Below are positions 1 to 8,328 of a DNA stretch of 64,000 nt, in pieces. The notes under the pieces were generated by a model. The model did not search any database. It was not told where the DNA came from and saw only the letters and a program-made list of their open reading frames with translations. The position numbers were made by a program, and so were the translations under genes. The DNA is from Myxococcaceae bacterium (GTDB lineage: Bacteria > Myxococcota_A > UBA9160), in NCBI GenBank assembly GCA_905339255.1, contig CAJPFO010000058.1, positions 22,971 through 86,970 on the forward strand, read 5' to 3'. Positions within the stretch are counted from its first letter, which is position 1; each line of letters starts with the position of its first letter.

Positions 1-153
1 TTCCAGAGGCGACTGGCCATGGCGGGGCGCGTTCCTCGCTCGCAGCTCCGCTCCTCCGGGGAGCTTCCGGCCTCATCCGGCCACTCCCTCATCGGCGGGT
101 CCGGCGATCCGCTCAAGGGGGGGGGCCGTGCGGTCCGTTCGAACGCGGGCTAG
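1..153 (+). CDS. 3' end of an unidentified gene (partial)
   Basis: An open frame enters from the left edge and runs 50 codons to a TAG at 151-153. The visible tail is rich in Ser, Gly and Arg and shows no recognisable domain, so no function is proposed. Support for a real gene is indirect: the frame has no stop over its whole visible length, and its TAG is the first triplet of a palindromic repeat (151-187) that also forms the stop codon of several confident genes in this window. The codon choice is G/C-rich at third positions, as in the neighbours. It could still be a chance frame. Confidence 0.45.
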   Translation, partial: FQRRLAMAGRVPRSQLRSSGELPASSGHSLIGGSGDPLKGGGRAVRSNAG

Positions 154-187
154 GAGATCGACCCGACGCGTCTCGGGTCGGTCTCCT
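151..187 (+). repeat. Stop-codon-linked palindromic repeat, copy A
   Basis: Begins with TAGGAGATCGACCCGA, has a short loop (CGCGTC), and closes with TCGGGTCGGTCTCCT, giving a 15-bp inverted repeat with one mismatch. It differs from copy B at 22706-22741 by a single base over about 35 positions. The first TAG is the stop of the open frame entering from the left edge. It probably folds as a terminator-like hairpin in mRNA, though no T-run follows. Confidence 0.8.
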
Positions 188-242
188 GGGGGAAACCCCG
201 GCCCGCTCCGGGGAACCGCCGAGTCGGAGGGAGGAGGCTCGC

Positions 243-1019
243 ATGGTGAGCATCTATGCATCGGGACTCTTTGCCGCGGCCGTACTGGTCGGCGTCGTCT
301 GCATGCTCGAGGCCGGGCGCGGCCTCCGTCGTCGCCAGGAAGCGCGCCGCGACGACGCCATCGGGAGCGGCTTCGGAGCGGTCGAGGGTGCCGTCTTCGC
401 CTTGATGGGGCTCCTCGTCGCCTTCACCTTCTCGGGGGCCGCCTCGCGTTTCGATGCGAGGCGCTCGCTCGTCGTCGAGGAGGCAAACGACATCGGAACG
501 GCGTACCTGCGCGTCGATCTCGTCCCCGCCACCTCGCAGCCCCGGATCCGGGAGCTGTTTCGTCGCTACGTGGACGTGCGCCTCGAGACCTACGCACACT
601 TCACGAATCGAGAAGAGGCGCTCGCGATCCATGCGAAGGCCACGGCGCTGCAGCGCGATCTCTGGGATGGCGCGGTGGTGGCGACCTCGGGTGCCGACGC
701 AGGGCCGGCGCGCATGCTCCTGCTTCCCGCCGTGAACGAAATGTTCGACATCGCGAACACGCGGATCGCCGCAACGTACATGCACCCGCCCGCAGTGATC
801 TTTGCGCTTCTCGGGACGCTCGCCCTCGCGTCTGCACTCTTGGCCGGCTACGGAATGGCTTCGGAAGCCGGACGGAGCTGGCTTCATTCGATCGGCTTCG
901 CGCTCGCGCTCGCCGTGAGCGTGTACGTGATCCTCGACCTCGAGTACGCGCGCGTCGGCTTCATCCGGGTCGACGATTTCGATCGCTTCCTTCGCGAGGT
1001 CCGAGCGTCGATGGGTTGA
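243..1019 (+). CDS. DUF4239 (bestrophin-like) membrane protein
   Basis: 258 residues. An N-terminal membrane segment (about 5-22) is followed by a second (about 47-65) in the GAVEGAVFALMGLLVAFTFS context. A conserved stretch follows in which basic residues precede VVEEANDIGTAYLR, the hallmark of the DUF4239 family. A soluble alpha-helical middle and two more membrane helices lie near 179-200 and 212-232. The start has a strong ribosome site (GGAGGGAGGAGG at about 229-237). The function of the family is not established; the bestrophin-like fold suggests a channel or membrane scaffold, which is inference. Its 3' end overlaps the opposing methyltransferase gene by 59 bases. Confidence 0.75.
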   Translation: MVSIYASGLFAAAVLVGVVCMLEAGRGLRRRQEARRDDAIGSGFGAVEGAVFALMGLLVAFTFSGAASRFDARRSLVVEEANDIGTAYLRVDLVPATSQPRIRELFRRYVDVRLETYAHFTNREEALAIHAKATALQRDLWDGAVVATSGADAGPARMLLLPAVNEMFDIANTRIAATYMHPPAVIFALLGTLALASALLAGYGMASEAGRSWLHSIGFALALAVSVYVILDLEYARVGFIRVDDFDRFLREVRASMG

Positions 1020-1893
1020 GGCGCTCGAAGGCGATCCCGTGCTCCTCGGGGAGTCTCGTGCGCATCACCTCGATCGCGGCGGGACTCTCGTCGACGAGCA
1101 GGAAGCGACGGCCGAGCTCGAGGCACGCGACTCCCGTCGTGCCACTTCCCGCGAAGGGATCGAGAACCCACGCGCCCGGCGCGGACGACGCCGAGACGAT
1201 CCGCCGGAGGATTCCGAGTGGCTTCTGCGCCGGATAGCCCGTCCGCTCGTTCCCGGCGGTCGGAACGATGGTATGCCACCAGACGTCGGTCGGAAGCTTG
1301 CCTCGCGCCACCTTCTCGGCCGAGACGAGCCCCGGAGCCATGTAGGGGATCCGCTCGACGGCCTCGGCATCGAAGAAGTGACGTCCGGGTTCACGGACAT
1401 AGACGAGGATCGTGTCGTGCTTCGCGGGCCAGCGATCCTTTGGCCGGCCACCGTAGTCGTACGCCCAGACGATCTCGTTCAGGAACGCCTCGGGCCCGAA
1501 GATGTGATCGAGAAGGAGCTTCGTCGCGTGCGCCTCGCGGAAGTCGAGGTGCAGATAGAGCGACCCGTGAGGAGCGAGCACGCGACGGATCTCCGAGATC
1601 CGCGGCTCGAGGAACCCGGCGTAGTCGTCGAAGCGGTCGTCGAAGCCTCTCGTTTCGCCCATGACCGTCCGGTAACGGCGGCCTCCGAAGCCGGTGCGGT
1701 CGCCGTCCGCAGACCGCGTCGTCCGGAGCCTCGCGGATGCCCGGCGGCGCCCCGTGTTGAACGGAGGATCGGCGTAGACCAGATCGATGCAGCCGTCCGG
1801 AAGCGAGCGGAGAAGCTCGAGGTTGTCGCCCTCGACCACGCGACCCCGTGCGCTCGCTCCACTCGCCCACCCGCTCTCGAGTCGATCCGTCAC
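961..1893 (-). CDS. Site-specific DNA methyltransferase, probably adenine-specific (beta class)
   Basis: 310 residues from a GTG whose GTGA overlaps the stop of the upstream transporter gene. Motif IV (ADPPFNTG, residues 41-48) comes first and the SAM-binding motif I (LDPFAGSGTTG, about 244-254) lies near the C-terminus, the beta-class order of N6-adenine or N4-cytosine methyltransferases. DPPF rather than SPPY favours adenine. GDNLELL (22-28) and the intervening KHDTILVY segment also fit the family. No restriction endonuclease or specificity subunit lies nearby, so it looks like a solitary methyltransferase, possibly regulatory or protective. It is the last gene of the overlapping ntrB-ntrC-thiE-nupC operon. 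The target sequence cannot be read from the protein. Confidence 0.88.
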   Translation of the reverse strand: MTDRLESGWASGASARGRVVEGDNLELLRSLPDGCIDLVYADPPFNTGRRRASARLRTTRSADGDRTGFGGRRYRTVMGETRGFDDRFDDYAGFLEPRISEIRRVLAPHGSLYLHLDFREAHATKLLLDHIFGPEAFLNEIVWAYDYGGRPKDRWPAKHDTILVYVREPGRHFFDAEAVERIPYMAPGLVSAEKVARGKLPTDVWWHTIVPTAGNERTGYPAQKPLGILRRIVSASSAPGAWVLDPFAGSGTTGVACLELGRRFLLVDESPAAIEVMRTRLPEEHGIAFERLNPSTLGPREGSDRNRRPG

Positions 1894-3122
1894 AGCAGGA
1901 TTCCGGCGATGCAGGCGGTCATGAAGGTCGCGAGCGAGCCCGACACGATCGAGCGGAGCCCGAGGTTCGCGATCTCGCCTCTGCGCGAGGGTGCCATCGC
2001 TCCGAGGCCGCCGAGCAGGATGGCGAGCGAGCCGAAGTTCGCGAAGCCGCAGAGCGCGTAGCTCGCGATCACGGCCGACCGCGGCGCGATCGCCCCCGCG
2101 GCGACGAGGCGACCGAGCTCTTCGTAGGCCAGGAACTCGTTCAGGACGGTCTTCACACCGAGTAGCGCCCCGATCGCGGTCGCGTCCTGCCACGCGACCC
2201 CCATCACGAAGGCGAGTGGAGCGAGAAGGACGCCGAGGATCCGCTGGAGCGAGAGGCCCTCGATCCCGAACCAGATGCCGACGCCGGCGATTCCGTCGTT
2301 CACCATTGCGACGAGCGAGACGAAGCCGAGGAGCATCGCACCGATGAACGCGACGAGGCGAAGCCCGTCGATCGCGCCGAGCGCCGCGGCGTCGATCACG
2401 TTGCGTCCGGGGGGGACGACCTCGGCATGCGCTCCAGCGAGGGTCCTGGGCTCCTCGCGCTCGGGCACCATGAGCTTCGCGACGAGGATCCCGGCGGGCG
2501 CCGAGAGCAGGCTCGCCGTCACGAGATGTCCCGCGTACTCGCCGCCACCGAGCATCGTCACGTAGACGACGAGGACCGACCCGGCGATGCCTGCCATTCC
2601 GACCGTCATCACGCAGAAGAGCTCCGAGCGCGTCATCCTTTCGAGGTAGGGTTTCACGAGAAGCGGAGACTCGACCATGCCGAGAAAGACGTTCGCCACC
2701 GCCGAGAGGCTCTCGGCTCCCGAGATCCGCATGGTCCGCGCGAGCGCGCGGCCGAGGAGCGAGACGACCGGCTCGACGATCCGCAGGTGGTAGAGGATCG
2801 AGAAGATCGCTCCCATGAAGACGACCACCGGAAGCACGGAGACGACGAACGAGAAGCCGGCGTCGGCGAGGGCGCCGAAGACGAAGCGGACTCCGGCCTG
2901 GTTGTAGTCGAGAAACGCCGCGACGGCGTCGTTCACCGCGACGAAGAACGCGCGACCTGCGGGCGATCGGAGCAGCAGCACGGCGAGTGCGAGCTGGAGC
3001 GCGAGCCCGCTCGCGACCGTCCGCCACGGCGGCCGGCGCCGATCCTCCGAGAACGCGAACGCGATCCCGATCATGACGAAGAGCCCGACGGCCGAGACGA
3101 GGCGGGGTCCGATCTCGTTCAC
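1890..3122 (-). CDS. NupC-type concentrative nucleoside transporter
   Basis: 410 residues, polytopic inner-membrane protein of the CNT family (Na+ or H+ coupled nucleoside uptake). Family signatures include the GAIFSILYHL segment, ESPLLVKPYL (substrate/ion-binding region), TVGMAGIAGSVL, and the C-terminal GVKTVLNEF and SYALCGFANFGSLAI blocks. The GTG start at 3122 overlaps the thiE stop as GTGA; frames upstream of it are Arg-rich shadow sequence, so the later start is preferred. Both ends are translationally coupled. Its place between thiE and a DNA methyltransferase in a nitrogen-regulator operon is odd, but salvage of nitrogen-rich nucleosides would make sense there (inference). Confidence 0.92.
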   Translation of the reverse strand: MNEIGPRLVSAVGLFVMIGIAFAFSEDRRRPPWRTVASGLALQLALAVLLLRSPAGRAFFVAVNDAVAAFLDYNQAGVRFVFGALADAGFSFVVSVLPVVVFMGAIFSILYHLRIVEPVVSLLGRALARTMRISGAESLSAVANVFLGMVESPLLVKPYLERMTRSELFCVMTVGMAGIAGSVLVVYVTMLGGGEYAGHLVTASLLSAPAGILVAKLMVPEREEPRTLAGAHAEVVPPGRNVIDAAALGAIDGLRLVAFIGAMLLGFVSLVAMVNDGIAGVGIWFGIEGLSLQRILGVLLAPLAFVMGVAWQDATAIGALLGVKTVLNEFLAYEELGRLVAAGAIAPRSAVIASYALCGFANFGSLAILLGGLGAMAPSRRGEIANLGLRSIVSGSLATFMTACIAGILL

Positions 3123-3775
3123 GAGGGCTCCCCGACGGCGCGGACGAGCGCCCGAGTCGCGGCCTCGGGATCGCTCGCCGCTGCGATGGCCGAGATGACG
3201 GCGACGCCGGCTGCTCCGGCGCCGGTCGCCTCGCGCGCTCGGCCGACGTCGATTCCGCCGATCGCGACGACGGGGCGAGGAGCCGTGCAAGCGACGATCC
3301 GGCGCAAGGCGTCGGCGCCGCGAGCGTCGTAGGGGCTCTGCTTCGAGGTCGTTCCGAAGACGGGGCCGAACGCGACGTAGTCGCACGGCTCGGCTTTCGC
3401 CGCCTCGGCCTGCGCGAGTGTGTGCGTCGAACGACCCACGAGCAGGCGCGCGCGGATCTCCGCGGGAAGGCTCGCGGGAGGAAGGTCCTCTTGGCCGAGA
3501 TGGACTCCGTCGGCGCCGGCGAGGAGGGCGAGGTCGAAGCGGTCGTTCACGAAGAAGAGCACGCCCGCCTCGCGCGTGAGCACCCGGATTGCGATGGCGA
3601 GCCGGAGGGCTTCACGGTCGGTCGCGTGCTTGGCGCGAAGCTGCACGATCGAAGCTCCTCCGGCGCACGCTGCGCGCGCCTGTGCGAGAACGTCGTGGGG
3701 CCAGCGCGGATCGTCGTCGGCGAGCACGAAGAGGCCGCGAAGCCTCTCGGTGCGGCGGAGACATCTCGGCTTCAT
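3119..3775 (-). CDS. thiE: Thiamine-phosphate synthase
   Basis: 218 residues, TIM-barrel enzyme joining HMP-pyrophosphate and the thiazole phosphate to make thiamine monophosphate. Recognisable family blocks are IVQLRAK near the N-terminus, VNDRFDLALLAGADGVHLGQEDLP in the middle, VGRSTHT, YVAFGPVFGT and the C-terminal VVAIGGI phosphate-binding loop. The ATG overlaps the ntrC stop (ATGA at 3772-3775), so it is co-translated with the response regulator. No other thiamine genes are in the window. A TenI-like regulator is a conceivable alternative, but the full catalytic blocks favour ThiE. Confidence 0.92.
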   Translation of the reverse strand: MKPRCLRRTERLRGLFVLADDDPRWPHDVLAQARAACAGGASIVQLRAKHATDREALRLAIAIRVLTREAGVLFFVNDRFDLALLAGADGVHLGQEDLPPASLPAEIRARLLVGRSTHTLAQAEAAKAEPCDYVAFGPVFGTTSKQSPYDARGADALRRIVACTAPRPVVAIGGIDVGRAREATGAGAAGVAVISAIAAASDPEAATRALVRAVGEPS

Positions 3776-5208
3776 TCGCGTCCCGGAAGCCGCAGACCGA
3801 GGTCGACGATCCGCTTGCGAAGGGTGTTGCGGTTGATTCCGAGAATGGCCGCCGCGCGGATCTGGTTCCCGCCCGTGTGCGCGAGCACGGCCTCGAGCAG
3901 CGGACGTTCGACGCGTTCGAGGAGCTTCGCGTGCAGATCACACGGATCGGCGGCGTCGAGTGCCTCGGCGACCTCGTCGGCGACGACCGACTCGAGCCCT
4001 GCGCCGCGCGGATTCTCGACCGACTTCGCCACGAGGAAATCGAAGTCGTCCGGGGCGAGAACCTCTCCCGTCGCGAGAACGAGCGCGCGCTTCACGGCGT
4101 TCTCGAGCTCGCGGACGTTCCCGGGCCAGGGATGCGCGGCGAGCCGCCGGAGCGTCTCGTCTGCGAGCCAACGCGGGCCCGTTCCGAGTTCCTCGGCGTA
4201 CTTCGCGACGAAATGTTCGGCGAGGAGCGGGACGTCCTCGGGGCGCTCGCGGAGCGGTGGAAGCTCGATCGGAACCACGCGCAGCCGGTAGAGGAGATCC
4301 TCGCGAAATCTTCCGCCGCGAACCTCGGCGTCGAGGTCACGATGCGTCGCAGCGAGGATGCGGACGTCGACCCGCTCGGCTCTGCGGCCACCGATCGGGG
4401 TGATCTCTCCGCTCTGCAGCACGCGGAGGAGCTTCGCTTGGAGCTCGATCGGCATGTCGCCGATCTCGTCGAGGAAGAGCGTTCCCGAGTCGGCCTCGCG
4501 AAAGCGTCCCTGCCGGGATTCGACGGCGCCGGTAAAGGCGCCCCGTTCGTGTCCGAAGAGCTCGCTTTCGAGAAGCTCTCGCGGGATCGCTGCGGCGTTC
4601 AGTGCGACGAAGGGCGCTTCGGCTCGCGCGCTCGCCGCGTGGAGCGCGCGCGCCACGAGCTCCTTTCCGGTGCCGCTTTCGCCGGTCACGAGGACGGGGA
4701 CGTCGCTTCGCGCGACCTTGCCGATCGTCTTGAAGATCTCGAGCAGCACGGGGCTCTTTCCGACCAGTCGCTCGCCCGGAGGCACGCGACGCGCCACCTC
4801 TCGACGGAGCGCACGGACTTCGCGTTCGAGCGCTCGGGTGCGGCGGGCCTTCTCGGTGAGTGCCGTGATCTCCGCGAGGCGAAAGGGCTTCACCAGGTAG
4901 TCGAGCGCTCCCCGCTTCATCGCCTCGACCGCATTTTCGAGCGTGTTCTGCGCCGTGATGATCACCACCGCCATGTCGCGGGCGACGCTCCGCGCGTGGT
5001 CGAGAAGCTCGAGCCCCGAAAGTCCCGGCATGCGGACGTCGAAGAATGCGATGTCGAAGTGCTCGGACCCGAGCGCCTCGAGCGCAGCATCGCCGCTGTC
5101 GACGTCGGTCACCTCGAGCCCCGCAGCCTCGAGAGCCTCGCGGAGCACGAAGCGGATCGAAGGCTCGTCGTCCGCGACGAGCGCGCGTGCTCGCGGCGTC
5201 TCGGTCAA
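3772..5208 (-). CDS. ntrC: NtrC-family sigma-54-dependent response regulator
   Basis: 478 residues in the classic three-part layout. A receiver domain carries phosphoacceptor Asp57 (FFDVRMPG) and Lys108 (VKPF). The AAA+ sigma-54 activation domain has Walker A GESGTGKE (176-183), the sigma-54-contacting GAFTGA loop (223-228) and Walker B LFLDEIGD (about 244-251). A C-terminal Fis-type helix-turn-helix ends the protein (GGNQIRAAAILGINRNTLRKR). It should activate sigma-54 promoters when phosphorylated by the kinase encoded just upstream (35-base gap). Context and the Fis-like end support NtrC itself, although a paralogue controlling other targets is possible. It is followed by thiE with a 4-base overlap. 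Confidence 0.93.
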   Translation of the reverse strand: MTETPRARALVADDEPSIRFVLREALEAAGLEVTDVDSGDAALEALGSEHFDIAFFDVRMPGLSGLELLDHARSVARDMAVVIITAQNTLENAVEAMKRGALDYLVKPFRLAEITALTEKARRTRALEREVRALRREVARRVPPGERLVGKSPVLLEIFKTIGKVARSDVPVLVTGESGTGKELVARALHAASARAEAPFVALNAAAIPRELLESELFGHERGAFTGAVESRQGRFREADSGTLFLDEIGDMPIELQAKLLRVLQSGEITPIGGRRAERVDVRILAATHRDLDAEVRGGRFREDLLYRLRVVPIELPPLRERPEDVPLLAEHFVAKYAEELGTGPRWLADETLRRLAAHPWPGNVRELENAVKRALVLATGEVLAPDDFDFLVAKSVENPRGAGLESVVADEVAEALDAADPCDLHAKLLERVERPLLEAVLAHTGGNQIRAAAILGINRNTLRKRIVDLGLRLPGRE

Positions 5209-5242
5209 GGGAGCCCCCGATGGAGGCGATCGGATCGGGCGC

Positions 5243-6340
5243 TCACGAGGCGGCCCGGGGCGACGTCCGTCGCAAGGGGAGTCCGACGCGAGCGATGGTT
5301 CCGTTCCCCGGCTCGCTTTCGAGCCGGAGCGTTCCCCCGTGTCTCGCGATCCAGTGGCGGGCGAGCGCGATCCCGAGGCCGGTCCCGCCCGGTCGCGTGG
5401 TGAGGAAGGGAGTTCCGAGCCGATCGAGGAGGTCGGGATCGATTCCGGGTCCGTCGTCGCGGAATTCGATGAGGAGCGTCGGCGAAGGCTCCCCGTCGTT
5501 TCCGGCGAGGCGATGCCCGAGCGTCATGCGGGTCGCGATGACGAGCGTTCCGCCGCGCTCCTCCATCGCCTGGAGCGCGTTGCGCGCGAGGTTGAGGAAC
5601 GCCTGGACGAGCCGATCCGCGTCGGCGTGGATTTCGGGAAGGGATGGATCGTAGCGGCGCTCGACCCGGCACCGGGCGCCGACCGGATCGTGGGCGAGGA
5701 GATCGAGAACGTCGTCGAGCACGACGTGCACGTTCATGGGCGACAGCCGGAGCGCGTCGCCTCGTGCGAAGACCATGAGGTCGTCGACGAGCGCGCTGAT
5801 GCGGTCGGCCTCCCGGACGATGAGCTCGGCCGCCTCGCGCGTCTTGCCGTCCGCGGCGCGAAGCGCGAGCAGCTCGCCGGCACCGCGAATCCCCCCGAGA
5901 GGGTTCTTGACTTCATGGGCGATTCCCGCGGCGATCCTTCCGAAGGCCTCGAGCTGCTCGCGCTCGGAGACCGCGTGCGAGAGCTCCTGCTGGAGGGTGC
6001 GGTCGCGGAGTGTGACGACTGCGCCGCAGAGCGCTCCCGTGTCGTCGAAAAGCGGCGCTGCGCCCACTTCGACGACCAGCGCCGGGCCGAAGCGCTGCGC
6101 CACCGGGCACGAACTCTCGAGGCTCGTTCCCCCGCCGCCGAGTGCGGCGCGAGCGAGTCGTGCCACGGCGTGGTCGGCTCCGGCCAGACGCTCGACGGCG
6201 CGGCCCCTGGCGGCGTCACGCGAAAGCCCGAGGATGCGGCTCGCCTCGGCGCTCAAGAGCTCGACGCTCCCCGAGGCGTCGATCACCACCGCCCCGTCGG
6301 GGAGGGCATCGAGGACGCGGGCGAGATCGCGCGGGGGCAT
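5243..6340 (-). CDS. ntrB: NtrB-type PAS histidine kinase
   Basis: 365 residues, soluble, without membrane helices. An N-terminal PAS domain (about 5-115) precedes the HisKA dimerisation helix with phospho-accepting His142 in IAHEVKNPLGG and an HATPase domain (N box NLARNALQAM, G1 DDGPGI, G2 GGTGLGI). The AHEVKNPL context is typical of NtrB/GlnL. The ATG at 6340 has AAGGAGAG upstream. It is the first gene of the operon with ntrC. In enterobacteria NtrB is controlled by PII; no glnB or glnK is found in this window, so the input here is unknown. Confidence 0.92.
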   Translation of the reverse strand: MPPRDLARVLDALPDGAVVIDASGSVELLSAEASRILGLSRDAARGRAVERLAGADHAVARLARAALGGGGTSLESSCPVAQRFGPALVVEVGAAPLFDDTGALCGAVVTLRDRTLQQELSHAVSEREQLEAFGRIAAGIAHEVKNPLGGIRGAGELLALRAADGKTREAAELIVREADRISALVDDLMVFARGDALRLSPMNVHVVLDDVLDLLAHDPVGARCRVERRYDPSLPEIHADADRLVQAFLNLARNALQAMEERGGTLVIATRMTLGHRLAGNDGEPSPTLLIEFRDDGPGIDPDLLDRLGTPFLTTRPGGTGLGIALARHWIARHGGTLRLESEPGNGTIARVGLPLRRTSPRAAS

Positions 6341-6371
6341 CGCGCTCTCCTTCGCTGCCTTTAATTTGGGC

Positions 6372-6400
6372 AGGTTAGCCCCGTGCCCGCGGGGCGTCGA
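6372..6400 (-). promoter_or_regulatory. Candidate promoter for the ntrB operon
   Basis: Reading leftward, TCGACG (6400-6395) lies 17 bases before TAACCT (6377-6372), 4/6 and 4/6 matches to the housekeeping consensus. It sits inside an AT-richer patch about 32 bases ahead of the ATG at 6340. It shares the 105-base gap with the divergent moeA gene. No sigma-54 type -24/-12 element was seen here. The call rests on sequence pattern only. Confidence 0.3.
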
Positions 6401-6445
6401 CGCCGCGGCTTTCCCCGCCGCGGGCTCGCGGTTACCGTCGCGCCG

Positions 6446-7699
6446 ATGCGAAGGTCGCTCACGGCCGCCGAAGCCCTCGCTGTCGTTCTGGAATCCGCCG
6501 GGCCCCTGCCGCTCGAGCGGATCCTGGTGCGCGACGCGCCGGGCCGTGTTCTCGGCGAGGACGTGGTCTCGGGTCGAACGCTTCCCCCGGCGGACTGCTC
6601 GGCGATGGATGGCTATGCCACGCGCTCCGAGGACCTCCGGGGAGCGGCCGAGGCGAGCCCCGTGACGCTCCGGGTGGCCTTCGAGGTCGCGGCGGGAGCG
6701 AGTTCGGGGAGCGCCATCGCGGTGGGCGAGGCCGCGCGCATCTTCACGGGCGCCCCCGTCCCTCGGGGAGCAGACACCGTCGTGCGTCAGGAGGATACGA
6801 GCCGCGAGGGCGAGACGGTCCTCGTTCGCGTCGCCGCACCGCCTCGCGAGAACGTCCGGCCCGCCGGGGAGGACGTCCGCTCGGGTGATCTCGTGCTTCG
6901 GAGCGGTTCGCGGCTCGGACCCGCCGAGGTCGGCCTCCTCGCCTCGCTCGGCAGGAGCGAGATCGCGGTCCACCAGCGGCCGCGCGTGGCGATCCTCTCG
7001 GGAGGTGACGAACTCGTCGAGATCGACGGAGATCCGGCACAGGGTCGGATCGTCTCCTCGAACTCGCATTCGCTCGCCGCGCAGTGCCGCGAGGCCGGCG
7101 CCGATCCCTTCTATCTCGGCATTGCACGCGATACGCCCGACGATCTGGAAGCGGTGCTCCGGCGCGGGCTCGGTGCGGACGTGCTGGTGAGCTCGGCCGG
7201 CGTCTCCGTGGGGGATCGGGATTACGTGCGTCCGGTTCTCGAGAAGCTCGGCTGCTCGCTCGTGTTCTGGGGCGTGCGGATGCGTCCCGGACATCCGCTC
7301 GTTTTCGGACGTTTCGGCGAGCGAGGCCCTCTCGTCTTCGGGCTTCCCGGAAACCCGGTTTCGGCGATGGTGACCTTCGAGCAGTTCGTGCGACCGCTAC
7401 TCCGCCGCCAGCTCGGTCATTCGCGGATCTTCCGACCGACGCTCCGCGCGCGCCTCGCAGAGGATTTCCGCAAGAAGGGCGATCGCCTCCACTTCGTCCG
7501 CGTACGGCTCGAGCGTGAGGGCGCCGAGGTCGTCGCGCGTTCGACGGGAAACCAGAGCTCCGGTGTGTTGCGCTCGATGTCGCTCGCACAGGGGCTTCTC
7601 GTCTTCCCGGCCGAGGAGTCGGAGCTCCGAGCGGGTTCGCACGCCACCGTGCAGGTGCTCGACGAGAGCTTCTTCGCCGGCGATGAACCCGGCTTCTGA
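6446..7699 (+). CDS. moeA: Molybdopterin molybdenumtransferase MoeA
   Basis: 417 residues. The enzyme inserts molybdate into adenylated molybdopterin to make Mo-cofactor. Visible family blocks are LPPADCSAMDGYA (about 44-56), FTGAPVPRGADTVVRQED, ENVRPAGEDVRSGD, the nucleotide/cofactor region with SSAGVSVGDRDYVRPVL, and GLPGNPVSAMVTFEQFV. Domain IV ends the protein. The start at 6446 was chosen because the 21 preceding in-frame codons are Arg-rich and unlike the family. It overlaps mobA by 17 bases, so the two Mo-cofactor genes are expressed together. No molybdoenzyme is certain in this window. Confidence 0.93.
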   Translation: MRRSLTAAEALAVVLESAGPLPLERILVRDAPGRVLGEDVVSGRTLPPADCSAMDGYATRSEDLRGAAEASPVTLRVAFEVAAGASSGSAIAVGEAARIFTGAPVPRGADTVVRQEDTSREGETVLVRVAAPPRENVRPAGEDVRSGDLVLRSGSRLGPAEVGLLASLGRSEIAVHQRPRVAILSGGDELVEIDGDPAQGRIVSSNSHSLAAQCREAGADPFYLGIARDTPDDLEAVLRRGLGADVLVSSAGVSVGDRDYVRPVLEKLGCSLVFWGVRMRPGHPLVFGRFGERGPLVFGLPGNPVSAMVTFEQFVRPLLRRQLGHSRIFRPTLRARLAEDFRKKGDRLHFVRVRLEREGAEVVARSTGNQSSGVLRSMSLAQGLLVFPAEESELRAGSHATVQVLDESFFAGDEPGF

Positions 7700-8324
7700 G
7701 CGGAGCCGAACGGGCGTCTCGGGCGCGGTGTTGCTCGGCGGCGCGTCGCGTCGGATGGGGCGCGACAAGGCGTCCCTCCCGATCGGAGGCGTCGCAGGAG
7801 CGGAGCGGATCGCCCGGGTCCTCGCGCGACTCTGCGACGAGGTGCTCCTCGTCGGCGGGACGCCGCCCCCGGGAGCCCAGGGTCGCGTGGTCGCCGATCC
7901 CGAGGGGCCGCGCTGCGCGCTTCGCGGTCTCGTGGCGGCGCTCGACGCCGCGGCGGGCAGCCGCGTTCTCGTCGTCGCGACGGACCTTCCGCTCGTGAGC
8001 CGGGGGCTTCTCGAAGCGCTCCTCGCCGCGGAGCCGGCGGACGCCGTCGTCCCGAAGCCCGGGCTCGCGCAACCGCTTTGCGCCGTCTACCGGCGCGCGA
8101 GCGTGCTGCCGATCGCGCGCGCGCGTCTCGCGGCCGGGAATCTCGCGCTTCGTTCGCTTCTCGACGCGCTCGAGGTCCGGAGCGTCGAGGGGGCGGCCCT
8201 CGCGGCGCTCGACCCCGAGGGCCGAGCGCTCTCGAACCTGAACACCCCCGAGGATCATGCTCGCGCCGAGGCCTGGCTCGCCGCGCGGCGCGAGGGACGA
8301 CGGGAATCGGGCTCGGAAGGATGA
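7683..8324 (+). CDS. mobA: Molybdenum cofactor guanylyltransferase MobA
   Basis: 213 residues. The protein attaches GMP to Mo-molybdopterin to give the bis-MGD precursor. The N-terminal nucleotide-binding signature is LLGGASRRMGRDKASLPIGG (about 14-33), followed by VVATDLPLVS and the C-terminal NLNTPEDH block. The ATG at 7683 lies inside the end of moeA (17-base overlap). A generic NTP-transferase is the only alternative; its position beside moeA makes MobA the best call. Confidence 0.9.
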   Translation: MNPASERSRTGVSGAVLLGGASRRMGRDKASLPIGGVAGAERIARVLARLCDEVLLVGGTPPPGAQGRVVADPEGPRCALRGLVAALDAAAGSRVLVVATDLPLVSRGLLEALLAAEPADAVVPKPGLAQPLCAVYRRASVLPIARARLAAGNLALRSLLDALEVRSVEGAALAALDPEGRALSNLNTPEDHARAEAWLAARREGRRESGSEG

Positions 8325-8328
8325 GCAC

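Noticed and set aside
20..260. Small reverse-strand frame at the left edge
   Set aside because: Low-complexity Pro/Arg sequence opposite the partial gene and the palindromic repeat; no ribosome site.
961..1893. Restriction-modification system
   Set aside because: A methyltransferase alone; neighbours are ntrBC, thiE, nupC and DUF4239, none a nuclease.
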